In this document: one piece after another, positions 8,503 through 17,539 of the stretch
Position numbering within the stretch: the first letter of the stretch is position 1
How the letters are laid out: each line of letters begins with the position of its first letter
Source: Salipiger bermudensis HTCC2601
Lineage (GTDB): Bacteria > Pseudomonadota > Alphaproteobacteria > Rhodobacterales > Rhodobacteraceae
Reading direction: 5' to 3'
DNA: 64,000 nucleotides
Assembly (NCBI RefSeq): GCF_000153725.1
Contig: NZ_DS022276.1
Location: forward strand, 1,397,386 to 1,461,385
Program-made: the position numbers and the translations under genes
The notes under the pieces: generated by a model
Database searches by the model: none
Seen by the model: only the letters and a program-made list of their open reading frames with translations
Told to the model about the DNA's origin: nothing

Positions 8503-11500
8503 CTAAAGCCTCATGTCCAAACCATCGGAGGCCCGCGCGACCGGGTCCGACACCGCGGCCTCGGTTACCTGGCCACCGATGGGATCCGGCCCCTGCGCAG
8601 CGGACTCCCTTGACGAGCGCGATTGCGAACCGGGCCGTTCCTCACCGAAGCTGAAGCTCGCCGACCCATAGCCGAGATCGGACAGATGCCGGGCAAGCTG
8701 ATCAACGTTGCGCCGCAGAAGATCCAGCGTTTCAGGCCGATCCGCAGTCACGCTCAGCATCAGTCCGGTCTCACCCTGGCCGATGCGGAACCGCAACTGG
8801 CCGAGTTCTTCCGGCCGGAGCTTCAGTTCAATGACCTGATCCTGGGCATCCACCGCGGCGGTCATCGCCTCGGCGGCCTGGCGCAGCACAGGAACGGCCG
8901 CCTCGCGGGCCACGACGCTCGTTGCGTGGCCGGGGGCCGAGGCCGACCCCGGAGCCGATCCGCTCGGCAGTGGTGCTGCGAAGAGCTCTTCTGAAAGCGG
9001 CTCCTCCAGATCAATCACGGGTGAAATGACCGAGATTGCAGGCCGTTCAACACTCGCACCAATGGCTGGCGATGGCAGTCCAGCCGACGCGGGGCTGGCC
9101 CCCATAGCCGGCTGGCCGGCGGCCACAAGCCCAGCACCCTGTCTCTGGTTCCGGCCCCGATGCCGGGTCTCGATCGATGACACGACCTCCCGCGGCTCGA
9201 CCGGTCGCCCATCCGGACTTGCCGGCATGACGATGTTCTCGTTTCGGCCTGACAACGGCACGGCCTGGATCTCGGGCGCAAAAGAGGATGTCCGTCCCCC
9301 TTGCACAATCAAAGCCCCTGCGGAGGCGGTCTTGTCGGGCAGTCCTTGCGCAGACCGTGTGACGATACGCTCAGAAACGGCGCCATTCTGGCCGGTTTCC
9401 GATGACGCAAGACCTTCCCTTCTGAGTTCGTGACCGCCCTCTTGCGGCAGAGGAACCACCCCATCCTGTGCCGAGCCTTTCATCACCTGTGGCACGGGAT
9501 GCGCTTCGGTTCGGGAGACCGCTGTTCTGCTTCGAAAGACCTCGACGGTGTCCGCCGGCTCCGTGGCCTCTTGATTTTGCTTCGGCGTGGCGCCGCCCCG
9601 CCCCCTGAACAAGACCGATGGAGCGTTTTCTGGCGCATTGCTTGCGAGCGGGCGGTCGGCGGGTTGTCCGGCCTGGACCGGGCGAGCGTCATGCGCGACA
9701 GCCACATCCGGCGCGCGGGGACCTTCGCTTGCACGCCCCTGTCGCGTCGGGATAACGCCCCGCTCAAGAGCGGATGATCCGTCCGGAGGCTGGACGCTTT
9801 GACGTGCATCGGAGGCCTGAACCGATACCTCGGGCAGAGGGGTTCCACGGCTCGGCACAGAGAATGCGCTGCGCTCGCTCTGTACACCGACCGGCAGCTT
9901 CGCGGACTCGACTTCTGGAGCGCGCGATCTCTGCATCCTGCCGTGCGTCGCAAGGTGATCTGCCTCAGCCTCATGCGCGAGTATGCGCTGTCGGGAGATC
10001 ACCGCATCACCTCGCGTTTCCGGACGCGGCGTTTCGGGCATCTCAGGCCGCGCGCGCAAATCGAAGCGCTGCGCTGTCGGAGGTCTTGAGACGGGCAGCT
10101 CCCCCAAAGCCCTGATTGCACTATCTTTCGGGGGTACTTTCTGGCGGTTTTCGTCTGCGCGCTTCTCTGCCACCCCGAGCAACGGCGCATCTCGCGGCTG
10201 TGCCACACCGGGAGGCACATCTCCGGATGGCGGCTTGGCGGCCGCATTGACGCTTCGCTCTGCGCCCGCACCGCTTAGCAAGGGAGGCGCCACCGTCACC
10301 GCCCGCGCGCGCCCCCCATCCGGGTGCGGTATGGGAGCCCAGCCGGAGGAGCGTCCACGAAGATCCACCGCAGGGCTCAACACGTCTGCCTTGGAGCGGT
10401 TCTCCGTTCGGTCCGAAGCGGCGCGTAACGGCTTGCCCCGGGTCTCGGGGCCATTCGGACGTGTCTTTGGCTGTCGTGCCTCCGGCTTCGGCTTCTCCGT
10501 GTCAGCGCCGTCGGGCGGGGCATTGGCCGAGAGAACCAAGCGGGTCGTCCTTGCAGTGGCGGCTCTTTCACGCATTTCACCAGGCCCGACATCAAGAGCC
10601 GGGGGCAACGCCTTTGCCGGAGCGTCTGGTGCAGGCCAAGGCAGACGCGCCGGGCTGGGCGCACTGTCCAAGCGGCCAGATGCGGGGCCCAGCCCCCTGC
10701 CCTTGGTCGCGCGCGTCAACGGGCTGAGATGCTCGGGCAGAACCACCTTCGAGCTTTGGGACAGAGCCCGATCAGGTTCGGAACCGGGCATTCCCCTTGG
10801 TTCAGGCTTGAGCTGCGCTTCCGCCGTAGGAACCGCGCCCGGATGAGCGGGATAGACACCTCTCTGCCCGGGCCTATGCACGACAGTGTCCACTATCGAG
10901 CTCCGTCGGCTCGCTTCCGTCCTGCGAAGACCGGAGGCGCACACCCCGACCTCTTCCACCCGCGACGTCGGTTCCGCCTCGAACCGCTCACCCAGGCGCG
11001 GGCGCTGGGACTCGACAGAGCTGGGCCCAGCGCCGTTCGGCGGCAGGGCCTCTCGCCTCGTATCGCTTCGCGCCTGATCGATCCCCTTTGCCGTTTCGGC
11101 CTTTGTGAGACCCTCATCTGCGCCTCTTGGCGCGTCACGCCGGGCACCCGGGCGCAATGACATATCGGGCGCTGAAGGGGCAATCGGCCGCTCGCGCCTC
11201 GATCTCGAGGACTGGACCGCATCGATCTGTTCGCCCTCGGGCTCCGGGCCGACAGGTGACGTCGAAACGTGGGTCTTTGGCACCGAGATCGCGCTCGTCG
11301 GCAATATCGGGACCTCCTCAAGTGGCTTCGAGGCCATCCGCTCAGATTGCGCGGGCTCGGAAGGCACGGATGGCCGCGCTGTCTCCTCCGCAGACATCCC
11401 TGCCCTCGCACGTTTGCCCTCAGGCTCGGGGAGCATCTCCATCGCATCATCCCGCGACACCCCGGTCGATGCCTCCCCGCCATCGACCTGAAACCGGGGT

Positions 11501-11832
11501 CGACCGTCGCCGCGCCCGAGTTCCTGTCGGAGCACCGGAGCGGACACTGTTTCGCCCCTGCCCTCCACCAAGGCCTCATCGTCCGCGACCGGATCGATAT
11601 CCGACATCTCAAGCGTCTGCTGCTGGCCATCGGATGGTGACAGCTTTGGCTCGTCCATGCTCTTCTCCGAGGTCTCTTCGCCCTCATCAGGCTCTGCGGA
11701 GTCCGGGGCCTCTTGGTCGAGCGAGGCGAACACATCGGCGAACGGCATCCCGCCCGCCTCCGGTCCTGTGTCATTCTCGCGAAGCGCCGTCGGCAGCGCG
11801 AGGTTCAGCAATCCTGACAGTGGCTTCAGCAT
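8503..11832 (-). CDS. fliK: Flagellar hook-length control protein FliK (very long)
   Basis: FliK is the secreted molecular ruler that switches export from hook to filament substrates. The C-terminal about 110 residues carry the hook-length domain: IELKLRPEELGQLRFRIG, then VTADRPETLDLLRRNVDQL and a final LGYGSASFSF block. The rest of the 1109 residues is low-complexity, predicted disordered sequence rich in Arg, Pro, Ser, Glu and Ala with no clear repeats. The family is often 400-700 residues, so this is unusually large. The ATG at 11832 has GGAG about 9 nt upstream. The frame is intact throughout with no sign of fusion. flgD follows 10 bp downstream. Confidence 0.85.
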   Translation of the reverse strand: MLKPLSGLLNLALPTALRENDTGPEAGGMPFADVFASLDQEAPDSAEPDEGEETSEKSMDEPKLSPSDGQQQTLEMSDIDPVADDEALVEGRGETVSAPVLRQELGRGDGRPRFQVDGGEASTGVSRDDAMEMLPEPEGKRARAGMSAEETARPSVPSEPAQSERMASKPLEEVPILPTSAISVPKTHVSTSPVGPEPEGEQIDAVQSSRSRRERPIAPSAPDMSLRPGARRDAPRGADEGLTKAETAKGIDQARSDTRREALPPNGAGPSSVESQRPRLGERFEAEPTSRVEEVGVCASGLRRTEASRRSSIVDTVVHRPGQRGVYPAHPGAVPTAEAQLKPEPRGMPGSEPDRALSQSSKVVLPEHLSPLTRATKGRGLGPASGRLDSAPSPARLPWPAPDAPAKALPPALDVGPGEMRERAATARTTRLVLSANAPPDGADTEKPKPEARQPKTRPNGPETRGKPLRAASDRTENRSKADVLSPAVDLRGRSSGWAPIPHPDGGRARAVTVAPPLLSGAGAERSVNAAAKPPSGDVPPGVAQPRDAPLLGVAEKRADENRQKVPPKDSAIRALGELPVSRPPTAQRFDLRARPEMPETPRPETRGDAVISRQRILAHEAEADHLATHGRMQRSRAPEVESAKLPVGVQSERSAFSVPSRGTPLPEVSVQASDARQSVQPPDGSSALERGVIPTRQGRASEGPRAPDVAVAHDARPVQAGQPADRPLASNAPENAPSVLFRGRGGATPKQNQEATEPADTVEVFRSRTAVSRTEAHPVPQVMKGSAQDGVVPLPQEGGHELRREGLASSETGQNGAVSERIVTRSAQGLPDKTASAGALIVQGGRTSSFAPEIQAVPLSGRNENIVMPASPDGRPVEPREVVSSIETRHRGRNQRQGAGLVAAGQPAMGASPASAGLPSPAIGASVERPAISVISPVIDLEEPLSEELFAAPLPSGSAPGSASAPGHATSVVAREAAVPVLRQAAEAMTAAVDAQDQVIELKLRPEELGQLRFRIGQGETGLMLSVTADRPETLDLLRRNVDQLARHLSDLGYGSASFSFGEERPGSQSRSSRESAAQGPDPIGGQVTEAAVSDPVARASDGLDMRL

Positions 11833-11880
11833 GGTCGCTCCGGGAATTCTTCCGCTGGAGACGGTCTAACGCGATTTTCC

Positions 11881-11895
11881 TTACCGCTTCTTTAC
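11881..11895. promoter_or_regulatory. CtrA-like site TTAC-N7-TTAC between fliK and flgJ-like
   Basis: TTAC CGCTTCT TTAC matches the spaced TTAA-N7-TTAA pattern of CtrA boxes with one change per half-site. It lies in the divergent spacer between fliK-flgD and the flgJ/flgN-like genes, 48 bp before the latter start. The 7-bp spacer is nearly the same as that of the site upstream of fliC (CGCTTCA). Confidence 0.5.
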
Positions 11896-11942
11896 CGACT
11901 TCCGCGCACTCTGCCGTTCGTTAGCTCGAATTGGAGAGACTC

Positions 11943-12203
11943 ATGGAGATTCACGGGCCACTTCCTCCTGATGGACGCACCTCCCTGCGCAACGCAGCGA
12001 TGGCGCTCGAGGCCAGTTTCCTGACCGAGATGCTGCGCTCTGCAGGGCTCGGCAAGAGCCGCGACACCTTCGGAGGTGGTGTCGGCGAAGACCAGTTCGC
12101 CTCAATGCTCGCGCGCGAACACGCGCAGGCGCTGACAGAGGCCGGCGGGATCGGACTTGCCGAATCGATCTTTCAGGCCCTTGTCAGGCACACCGATGAC
12201 TGA
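11943..12203 (+). CDS. flgJ: FlgJ-like rod-binding protein (single domain)
   Basis: The 86-residue product resembles the N-terminal rod-binding domain of FlgJ, which chaperones rod assembly. The pattern ALEASFLTEMLRSAGLGKSRDTFGGGVGEDQFASMLAREHAQ is typical: a hydrophobic helix followed by a GG turn and F-x-S-M-L. The muramidase domain found in enterobacterial FlgJ is absent, as in many alphaproteobacteria, where a separate lytic enzyme acts. The ATG at 11943 is chosen over a TTG at 11931 because GGAGAG sits 4 nt upstream of it. The stop overlaps the next gene by 8 nt. Confidence 0.75.
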   Translation: MEIHGPLPPDGRTSLRNAAMALEASFLTEMLRSAGLGKSRDTFGGGVGEDQFASMLAREHAQALTEAGGIGLAESIFQALVRHTDD

Positions 12204-12552
12204 CCCGGTGCCCGATCCATTCGATACGCTCGAGGCGCTCCTCATGCAGGAGCGCGACAGCCTGCTTGCCGGCGCTCTCGACGACATCGCCCCCTTGATG
12301 GAAGAAAAGATCGCTCTGATTTCACAGCTACGCCACGATCCCCCCGAGGATGCAGAGCGGGTGCAACGGCTTCATGCGACCATGGTCCGCAATCAGGCGC
12401 TTTTCGATCAGACGCTTGCGGGACTTCGCAACGCCGCGGAACGGGTCGGCAGCATGCGCCACCTGCGCCGGTCGATGGAGATCTACGACGCAACCGGGCG
12501 CCGGGCGACGATCGACATGCCGCCGGCGCAACAGGTCGAGCGCAGGGCATGA
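12196..12552 (+). CDS. FlgN-like flagellar export chaperone
   Basis: The 118-residue product is almost wholly alpha-helical: a long LEALLMQERDSLLAGALDDIAPLMEEK helix followed by a second helix with VRNQALFDQTLAGLRNAAERV. This is the layout of FlgN, the chaperone for the hook-filament junction proteins FlgK and FlgL. Overall similarity is weak and the name rests on architecture and context. It overlaps the FlgJ-like gene by 8 nt and precedes fliC. A FliS- or FliT-like role cannot be excluded. Confidence 0.65.
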   Translation: MTDPVPDPFDTLEALLMQERDSLLAGALDDIAPLMEEKIALISQLRHDPPEDAERVQRLHATMVRNQALFDQTLAGLRNAAERVGSMRHLRRSMEIYDATGRRATIDMPPAQQVERRA

Positions 12553-12591
12553 CGAATTTGCATTGAATCCAAGAAACGTCAGATGGCGGTC

Positions 12592-12606
12592 TTAGCGCTT
12601 CATTAG
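12592..12606. promoter_or_regulatory. CtrA-like site TTAG-N7-TTAG upstream of fliC
   Basis: TTAG CGCTTCA TTAG lies 153 bp before the fliC ATG. It has the spacing of a CtrA box with one mismatch per half-site, and shares the CGCTTC spacer core with the site at 11881-11895. Confidence 0.5.
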
Positions 12607-12759
12607 CTTCCGTGACCCAATGTCTGGCCTGCATCCGGTTCGGATGGCGCAGGGGGCAATCAGCCCGGCCTGCACTCGTCAGAAAGACGTTCAGAACGCC
12701 GGCCTCCGGCACATCGAAATACGGTGCAAAGCGCCGTTTGATCCCAAGGACGAACATCC
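12607..12759 (+). promoter_or_regulatory. Structured fliC leader, possible FlbT target
   Basis: Two perfect hairpins are visible: CATCCG-GTT-CGGATG at 12632-12646, extended by CCTG/CAGG after a 3-nt bulge, and GCCGG-CCT-CCGGC at 12698-12710. The latter lies about 50 nt before the ATG. FlbT, encoded just downstream of fliC, is known in Caulobacter to act on the flagellin mRNA leader. A role here is inferred. Confidence 0.4.
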
Positions 12760-14049
12760 ATGTCTAGCATTCTGACGAACAACGGCGCCATGGTGGCGCT
12801 CCAGACCCTGAAATCCATCAACTCGAGCCTCGCCACCACCCAGGGCGAAATTTCCACCGGCAAGCGCGTTGCCGACGCCAAGGACAATGCCGCCGTCTGG
12901 GCCATCTCCAAGGTGATGGAAGCCGACGTGAAGGGCTTCAAAGGCATCTCCGACAGCCTCAACCTCGGCGAGTCCACCGTCGCGGTGGCACGCTCCGCGT
13001 CGGAAACGGTCACTGACCTGCTGACCGACATCAAGGGCAAGATCGTCGCCGCGCAGGAGGAAAACGTCGACCGCGCCAAGATCCAGACGGATATCGACGC
13101 ACTGCGCGACCAAATCGACGCGGTGGTGGGCGCGGCCCAGTTCAACGGTCTGAACCTGCTGTCGAACACCGATTCGACCGCCGACTCCGGCAACATCAAC
13201 GTCCTTGCGTCGCTCGACCGTTCGGGCACCGGCGTTGCCGCCTCTGATATCGCTGTCGCGAAGCAGGATCTGGGGACCGGCGCAGCCTCCACCGCCACCG
13301 TGAACCTGGACGTCTCGGTGAACACGACCGGTGTGGCAAGCGGTGCCACGGCCGAATACGTCACCTTCGACGGGGTCGGCGCAGACGACGAGCTGGTCGC
13401 CGGCGCGAACTTCAAGGTGACCGGTAGCAGCAACTTCGCAGGCGATGTCTCTGCCGATGCGTTCGATTTCTCGGCAGATGTCGAGTACGTTGCCCGGGAC
13501 GGCGACACCCTTGCCGACGTCACCTCGGCGATGGTCGAGCGCCTGAACTTCCAGGCCGCTTCGGATGGTCTGGAAATCACCTTCTCGGTCAACGGGACCA
13601 ATGCAGGCCAGATCGACTTCACCAACAACTACGACGAAGCGATCTCTGACGACAACAGCGTGGTGGAGCAATCCGACATCGCCGACATTGCGACACTGGA
13701 AGCCGAAGCCGACGGAACCATCGGTGGCGGCCTGGAACTGCTGGCTGAATTCGACGTCACAACCGACGACGGTACCGACGCAGCTCTCGATAGCATCGAG
13801 GGCCTGCTTCAGACGGCCATCGACTCCGCCTCGGCCTTCGGTTCCGTTCAGGGCCGGATCGAGACCCAGACCGATTTCATCTCGAGCCTGATCGACTCGC
13901 TGAAATCCGGCATCGGCACGCTTGTCGACGCCGACATGGAGGAGGCTTCGGCCCGGCTTCAGGCGCTTCAGGTGCAGCAGCAGCTTGGTGTTCAGGCGCT
14001 CTCCATCGCCAACCAGGCCCCACAGTCGCTGCTCTCGCTCTTCCAGTAA
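12760..14049 (+). CDS. fliC: Flagellin
   Basis: This is the filament subunit. The 429-residue protein has the conserved D0/D1 N-terminus (SSILTNNGAMVALQTLKSIN, then TGKRVADAKDNAA) and the matching C-terminal helix (LQVQQQLGVQALSIANQAPQSLLSLF), which pair to form the filament core. The central region (about residues 150-320) is variable, Asp/Thr/Ala-rich and acidic, with no Cys, typical of the surface-exposed part. The ATG has AAGGACGA upstream. Transcription probably starts near the CtrA-like site, giving a structured leader. It is followed by flaF and flbT, its post-transcriptional regulators. Confidence 0.96.
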   Translation: MSSILTNNGAMVALQTLKSINSSLATTQGEISTGKRVADAKDNAAVWAISKVMEADVKGFKGISDSLNLGESTVAVARSASETVTDLLTDIKGKIVAAQEENVDRAKIQTDIDALRDQIDAVVGAAQFNGLNLLSNTDSTADSGNINVLASLDRSGTGVAASDIAVAKQDLGTGAASTATVNLDVSVNTTGVASGATAEYVTFDGVGADDELVAGANFKVTGSSNFAGDVSADAFDFSADVEYVARDGDTLADVTSAMVERLNFQAASDGLEITFSVNGTNAGQIDFTNNYDEAISDDNSVVEQSDIADIATLEAEADGTIGGGLELLAEFDVTTDDGTDAALDSIEGLLQTAIDSASAFGSVQGRIETQTDFISSLIDSLKSGIGTLVDADMEEASARLQALQVQQQLGVQALSIANQAPQSLLSLFQ

Positions 14050-14061
14050 GGCAGAACCTCG

Positions 14062-14082
14062 GGGACCGGTTCGTCCGGTCCC
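14062..14082. terminator. Stem-loop after fliC, no T-tract
   Basis: An 8-bp perfect stem (14062-14069 with 14075-14082, GGGACCGG/CCGGTCCC) lies 12 bp past the fliC stop. There is no U-run, so it may be an attenuator or mRNA-stabilising 3' structure that separates high fliC expression from flaF-flbT. Confidence 0.5.
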
Positions 14083-14132
14083 TGAACCGCTAGCAAACCG
14101 CTTCATCCGAAACACAGTCGGAAGGTTCCGCC

Positions 14133-14510
14133 GTGAACGCGCAGATCATGGCGCAGCGCGCCTATACCCAACCAACAACCAGCACACGGACAGACCGGGC
14201 CATCGAGTATGACCTGCTCGCGCGTGTGACTCACCGCATCAAATCCGCTGCCGAGGCTGGACCCAAAGCCTATCCGAGGCTTGTGCGGGCCCTCTATGAC
14301 AACCGCCGCCTCTGGACAGCACTGGCCGTCGATGTGGCCAGCACCGAGAACGCTCTGCCTCAGGAGTTGCGGGCGCAGATCTTCTACCTCGCGGAATTCG
14401 TGCAGCTGCATACCGGCAAGGTTCTCGCCCGCAAGGCACGGCTCGCCCCCCTGCTTGAAGTCAATGCCGCCATCCTGCGGGGCCTCGGCGGCCAGAGGCC
14501 AGGCCGATGA
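14133..14510 (+). CDS. flaF: Flagellin assembly/regulator protein FlaF
   Basis: FlaF is an alphaproteobacterial protein that promotes flagellin secretion and balances FlbT. The 125-residue product is helical, with the family features of an N-terminal Tyr/Thr-rich start and central DNRRLWTALAVDVAS, followed by LPQELRAQIFYLAEFVQLHTGKVL. No signal peptide. It lies 83 bp after fliC and overlaps flbT by 4 nt, so the two are translationally coupled. Confidence 0.92.
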   Translation: MNAQIMAQRAYTQPTTSTRTDRAIEYDLLARVTHRIKSAAEAGPKAYPRLVRALYDNRRLWTALAVDVASTENALPQELRAQIFYLAEFVQLHTGKVLARKARLAPLLEVNAAILRGLGGQRPGR

Positions 14511-14911
14511 GCGGCCTGGTTCTCAAGCTCGGCCCGCGGGAGCGGGTCCTGATCAACGGCGCGGTGATCGAGAATGGAGATCGCCGCAGCCGGCTTTCGA
14601 TCGTGACGCCCAAGGCCAATATCCTGCGCTTGCGCGATGCGATCCATCCCGAGGAAGCAAGAACACCGGTCCGCCGCCTCTGCTACATGACCCAATTGAT
14701 CCTGACCGGTGATATCGACCCGGATGAGGCCCAGCGGCAACTGATCCGTGGGATAGAGGAACTCAGCCGCATTCTCACCGATCCCGACAGCCGCGAGCTT
14801 CTGACCAAAGCAACAACAAGCTTGCTGGACGCACAGTATTATCAATCTCTCAAGGCGCTTCGAAGCCTGATCCCAAGAGAAGACCGGCTGCTCGCCGCGC
14901 GGCAGCAATGA
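14507..14911 (+). CDS. flbT: Flagellum biosynthesis repressor FlbT
   Basis: FlbT binds flagellin mRNA and lowers its stability or translation until the hook is done. The 134-residue product shows the family pattern: an N-terminal beta-rich part (LVLKLGPRERVLINGAVIENGDRR), then TPKANILRLRDAI and LCYMTQLILTGD. It is preceded by flaF (4-nt overlap) and followed by the DUF1217-like gene (4-nt overlap), giving a continuous coupled string. Confidence 0.93.
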   Translation: MSGLVLKLGPRERVLINGAVIENGDRRSRLSIVTPKANILRLRDAIHPEEARTPVRRLCYMTQLILTGDIDPDEAQRQLIRGIEELSRILTDPDSRELLTKATTSLLDAQYYQSLKALRSLIPREDRLLAARQQ

Positions 14912-16125
14912 CCTATACCCCCATGATCGGAGGTCCAGGGCTGGTCGGGTGGCAGATCCTGCAAAATACGATGGACACGCAGCGGACGGCCTTCAACAAG
15001 ACCCCGGAGATCACCCGCGAAGCCGCCTACTTCACCGAGACCATCGGCAGCATCGGCTCTGCGGAGGAGCTTGTCGGCAATCGGCGCCTGCTCAGCGTCG
15101 CGCTCACCGCCTTTGGCATGGAGGATGAACTCGACAGCAAGTATCTGGTGCGCCGCCTCATTGAAGAAGGGACCAAGGATGACGAGGCGCTTGCGAACAA
15201 GCTGAACGACAGCCGCTTCGTGGCCCTTGCCGATGCCTTCGATTTCGAACCCGTGATCACGCGCAAAACCCAGGAAGAGGGTTTTGCAGAGACGGTGCTC
15301 GTCCGCTACGAGGAACGCATTCGCGCCAACCTGGCGCAGACCCTGACCGAACCGGACTACGTGGCCGATCCCGACTATGCCGCGCTTTTTGCCGCGCAGG
15401 TCGAGGAGAATCTGGAAATCTCGCGCGCCTACTTCACCGAGAATATCGGCCGCATCACCTCAGCCGAAGAGTTGCTGCTCGATCCGGAGCTCAGGCAGGT
15501 TGCAACAACCGCGTTCGACCTTGGCGACCGCGCTCGGAGCACGACGCTGCTGCGCCGGGCCCTCGAAGAGGACCCCGCCGAAGCGACGGCCTTGTCCAAC
15601 GTTCTGAATGACAGGAATCTCCGCGCCTTTTCGATGGCCTTCGCATTCTACGAGACCGAAACCAGCACAGTGCTTCAGACCGAGGGGTTTGCCTCGAACA
15701 TCACCGAACAGTTCCGCTGGCAACGCTTCGAAGACGCTGTGAGTGATGTTAATGAGGCGATCGGCGCGGCTCTGAAGTTCCAGCGCTCCCTGCCCGAGCT
15801 TGCGGCCAATGACCTTAGCGAGACCGCCAAGTGGTACAATGTTCTTGGCAGCACCATGATGCGCGAGGTTTTCGAAACCGCGCTCTCCCTGCCGGACGGT
15901 TTCAGCCAGATCGATCTCGACAAACAGGTCGAGGTCATCTCTGACAGGGCACGACAGCGCTTTGGAATCGAAACCTTCTCGGACCTGCAGGACCCCAAGA
16001 CCCTGAACGGGATCATCCAGAGCTATCTTCTGCAGGACCAGATCTCGCAAAGCGGCGCTTTCGGCTCGCAACAGATCGCCCTTACCCTGCTCAGCACCAT
16101 TCGCTACGATCGCGACAGAGCCTAA
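14908..16125 (+). CDS. DUF1217-like flagellar-locus protein with internal duplication
   Basis: The 405-residue product is helical and soluble-looking, with no signal peptide, and matches my recollection of DUF1217 proteins found in alphaproteobacterial flagellar loci. Function is unknown. Two related blocks are visible: about residues 35-115 (YFTETIGSIGSAEELVGNRRLL ... LNDSRFVALADAFDF) and about 170-250 (YFTENIGRITSAEELLLDPELR ... LNDRNLRAFSMAFAF). A less similar third helical part follows. The stop-start overlap with flbT (4 nt) implies co-expression with flagellin regulators. It may be a structural or export-linked flagellar protein. Confidence 0.8.
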   Translation: MTYTPMIGGPGLVGWQILQNTMDTQRTAFNKTPEITREAAYFTETIGSIGSAEELVGNRRLLSVALTAFGMEDELDSKYLVRRLIEEGTKDDEALANKLNDSRFVALADAFDFEPVITRKTQEEGFAETVLVRYEERIRANLAQTLTEPDYVADPDYAALFAAQVEENLEISRAYFTENIGRITSAEELLLDPELRQVATTAFDLGDRARSTTLLRRALEEDPAEATALSNVLNDRNLRAFSMAFAFYETETSTVLQTEGFASNITEQFRWQRFEDAVSDVNEAIGAALKFQRSLPELAANDLSETAKWYNVLGSTMMREVFETALSLPDGFSQIDLDKQVEVISDRARQRFGIETFSDLQDPKTLNGIIQSYLLQDQISQSGAFGSQQIALTLLSTIRYDRDRA

Positions 16126-16130
16126 GACCG

Positions 16131-17492
16131 TCAGCCAGCGCCCGACAGGCGCCTCCTTTGTTGAGGCGGCCTGACACCAGAGCGACGCAGGATCAACCGA
16201 AGCTGATTGAACGCCGCGTGTGGCCCATGAGGTGCTGCCTCGGAGAAGAAGGTATCGAGGTCGGGCCAGGCTCTGATGGCCTGATCGAGCAGCGGATCCT
16301 CGCCCTCGCGGTAAAGCCCCGCACGGATCATCGTCTCGGATCGCGCATAGGCCCCAAGCAGGTGTCTGGCCTGAAGCAGGACGTCGTTCTCCTCCTCGGT
16401 TGCCGCCTCGGGGAGGCTGCGCGACACCGACCGCAAGACATTGATCGCCGGAAACCGGCCCCGTTCCGCGATCTCGCGGCTGAGAACGACGTGGCCATCG
16501 AGCACGCCACGCAGAATATCGGCGATCGGCTCCTCCATGTCGGACCCCGCGACGAGAACGCTGAAGATCGCGGTGATGTCGCCAGACCCGGCCAACCCGG
16601 GACCAGCCCGCTCAGCCAGACGCATGATCTGATTGGCGGTTGAGGGCGGGAAGCCGCGCAGCGCGGGCATCTCGCCGGCGGCGACCGCGACCTCGCGATG
16701 CGCCTCGGCAAAGCGGGTGATCGAATCGGCAAGAAAGAGAACCTGTCGGCCAGTGTCGCGAAAATGCTCTGCCACGGTCATCGCGGCAAGCGCGCAGCGC
16801 CGCCGTTCGAGCGGCGAACGATCCGAGCTTGCCGCGATGACCACGCTGCGCGCCATCCCTTCTGGCCCGAGAACATCATGCACGAAATCATGCACCTCGC
16901 GCCCCCGCTCTCCGATCAGCGCCAGCACGACGACATCCGCCTCGACGCCGCGCGCGAGCGAGGCCAGGAGCCGTGACTTGCCCACGCCGGACCCTGCAAA
17001 CAGCCCCACGCGCTGCCCCCGCACGATCGGCAGAAAGGTGTCGAACGCGGCGAGCCCGCTGCGCAAGCGCCCTCCGAGACCGCGCCGCTGCGCCGCCGGG
17101 GGCGGGCTGGCCCGAAACGGTCTCCGGAGCGACCCGGACGACAGCGACCGACCGTCGAGCGGCTGCCCGTAAGGGTCGATCACCCGCCCGACCCAATCAT
17201 TTGAAGGCGCCAGAACCGGCGGCCCGAGCACCGCAACGCGATCGTCCTGAGACACGCCCTCCGGCCCCTCGTCGGGCAGCATCGCGACGAGGTCGTCACG
17301 AATGCGCAGCACCTCTCCTCCGAGTTCACCGTCAGCGTGATAGAGCCGCAGGCGATCGCCGATGCAGGCAAGGTGCGCAAGCCCGCGGACCCAGATGACC
17401 GTTCCGTCGACCGAGCGAACCCGCCCGACCGCGCGGGCCGGGCGGATCTGCGTGATCTGCGCCAGCAGACCGTCGAGTTCGAGTTTCTCCAT
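16131..17492 (-). CDS. fliI: Flagellar export ATPase FliI
   Basis: FliI is the hexameric ATPase of the flagellar type III secretion system, related to F1-beta. The 453-residue protein has an N-terminal beta-barrel and NDWVGRVIDPYGQPLDG. The Walker A FAGSGVGKS is at 165-173, followed by ALIGERGREV and the Walker B region VLFLADSITRFAEA. Length is normal. It converges on the DUF1217-like gene with a 5-bp gap and is divergent from flgB across an 85-bp spacer with a CtrA-like site. Confidence 0.96.
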   Translation of the reverse strand: MEKLELDGLLAQITQIRPARAVGRVRSVDGTVIWVRGLAHLACIGDRLRLYHADGELGGEVLRIRDDLVAMLPDEGPEGVSQDDRVAVLGPPVLAPSNDWVGRVIDPYGQPLDGRSLSSGSLRRPFRASPPPAAQRRGLGGRLRSGLAAFDTFLPIVRGQRVGLFAGSGVGKSRLLASLARGVEADVVVLALIGERGREVHDFVHDVLGPEGMARSVVIAASSDRSPLERRRCALAAMTVAEHFRDTGRQVLFLADSITRFAEAHREVAVAAGEMPALRGFPPSTANQIMRLAERAGPGLAGSGDITAIFSVLVAGSDMEEPIADILRGVLDGHVVLSREIAERGRFPAINVLRSVSRSLPEAATEEENDVLLQARHLLGAYARSETMIRAGLYREGEDPLLDQAIRAWPDLDTFFSEAAPHGPHAAFNQLRLILRRSGVRPPQQRRRLSGAG

Positions 17493-17539
17493 CAGGCGCC
17501 CCCTTCAGCGGTCTCAAACCATTTCTAAAGGAATCAGCC

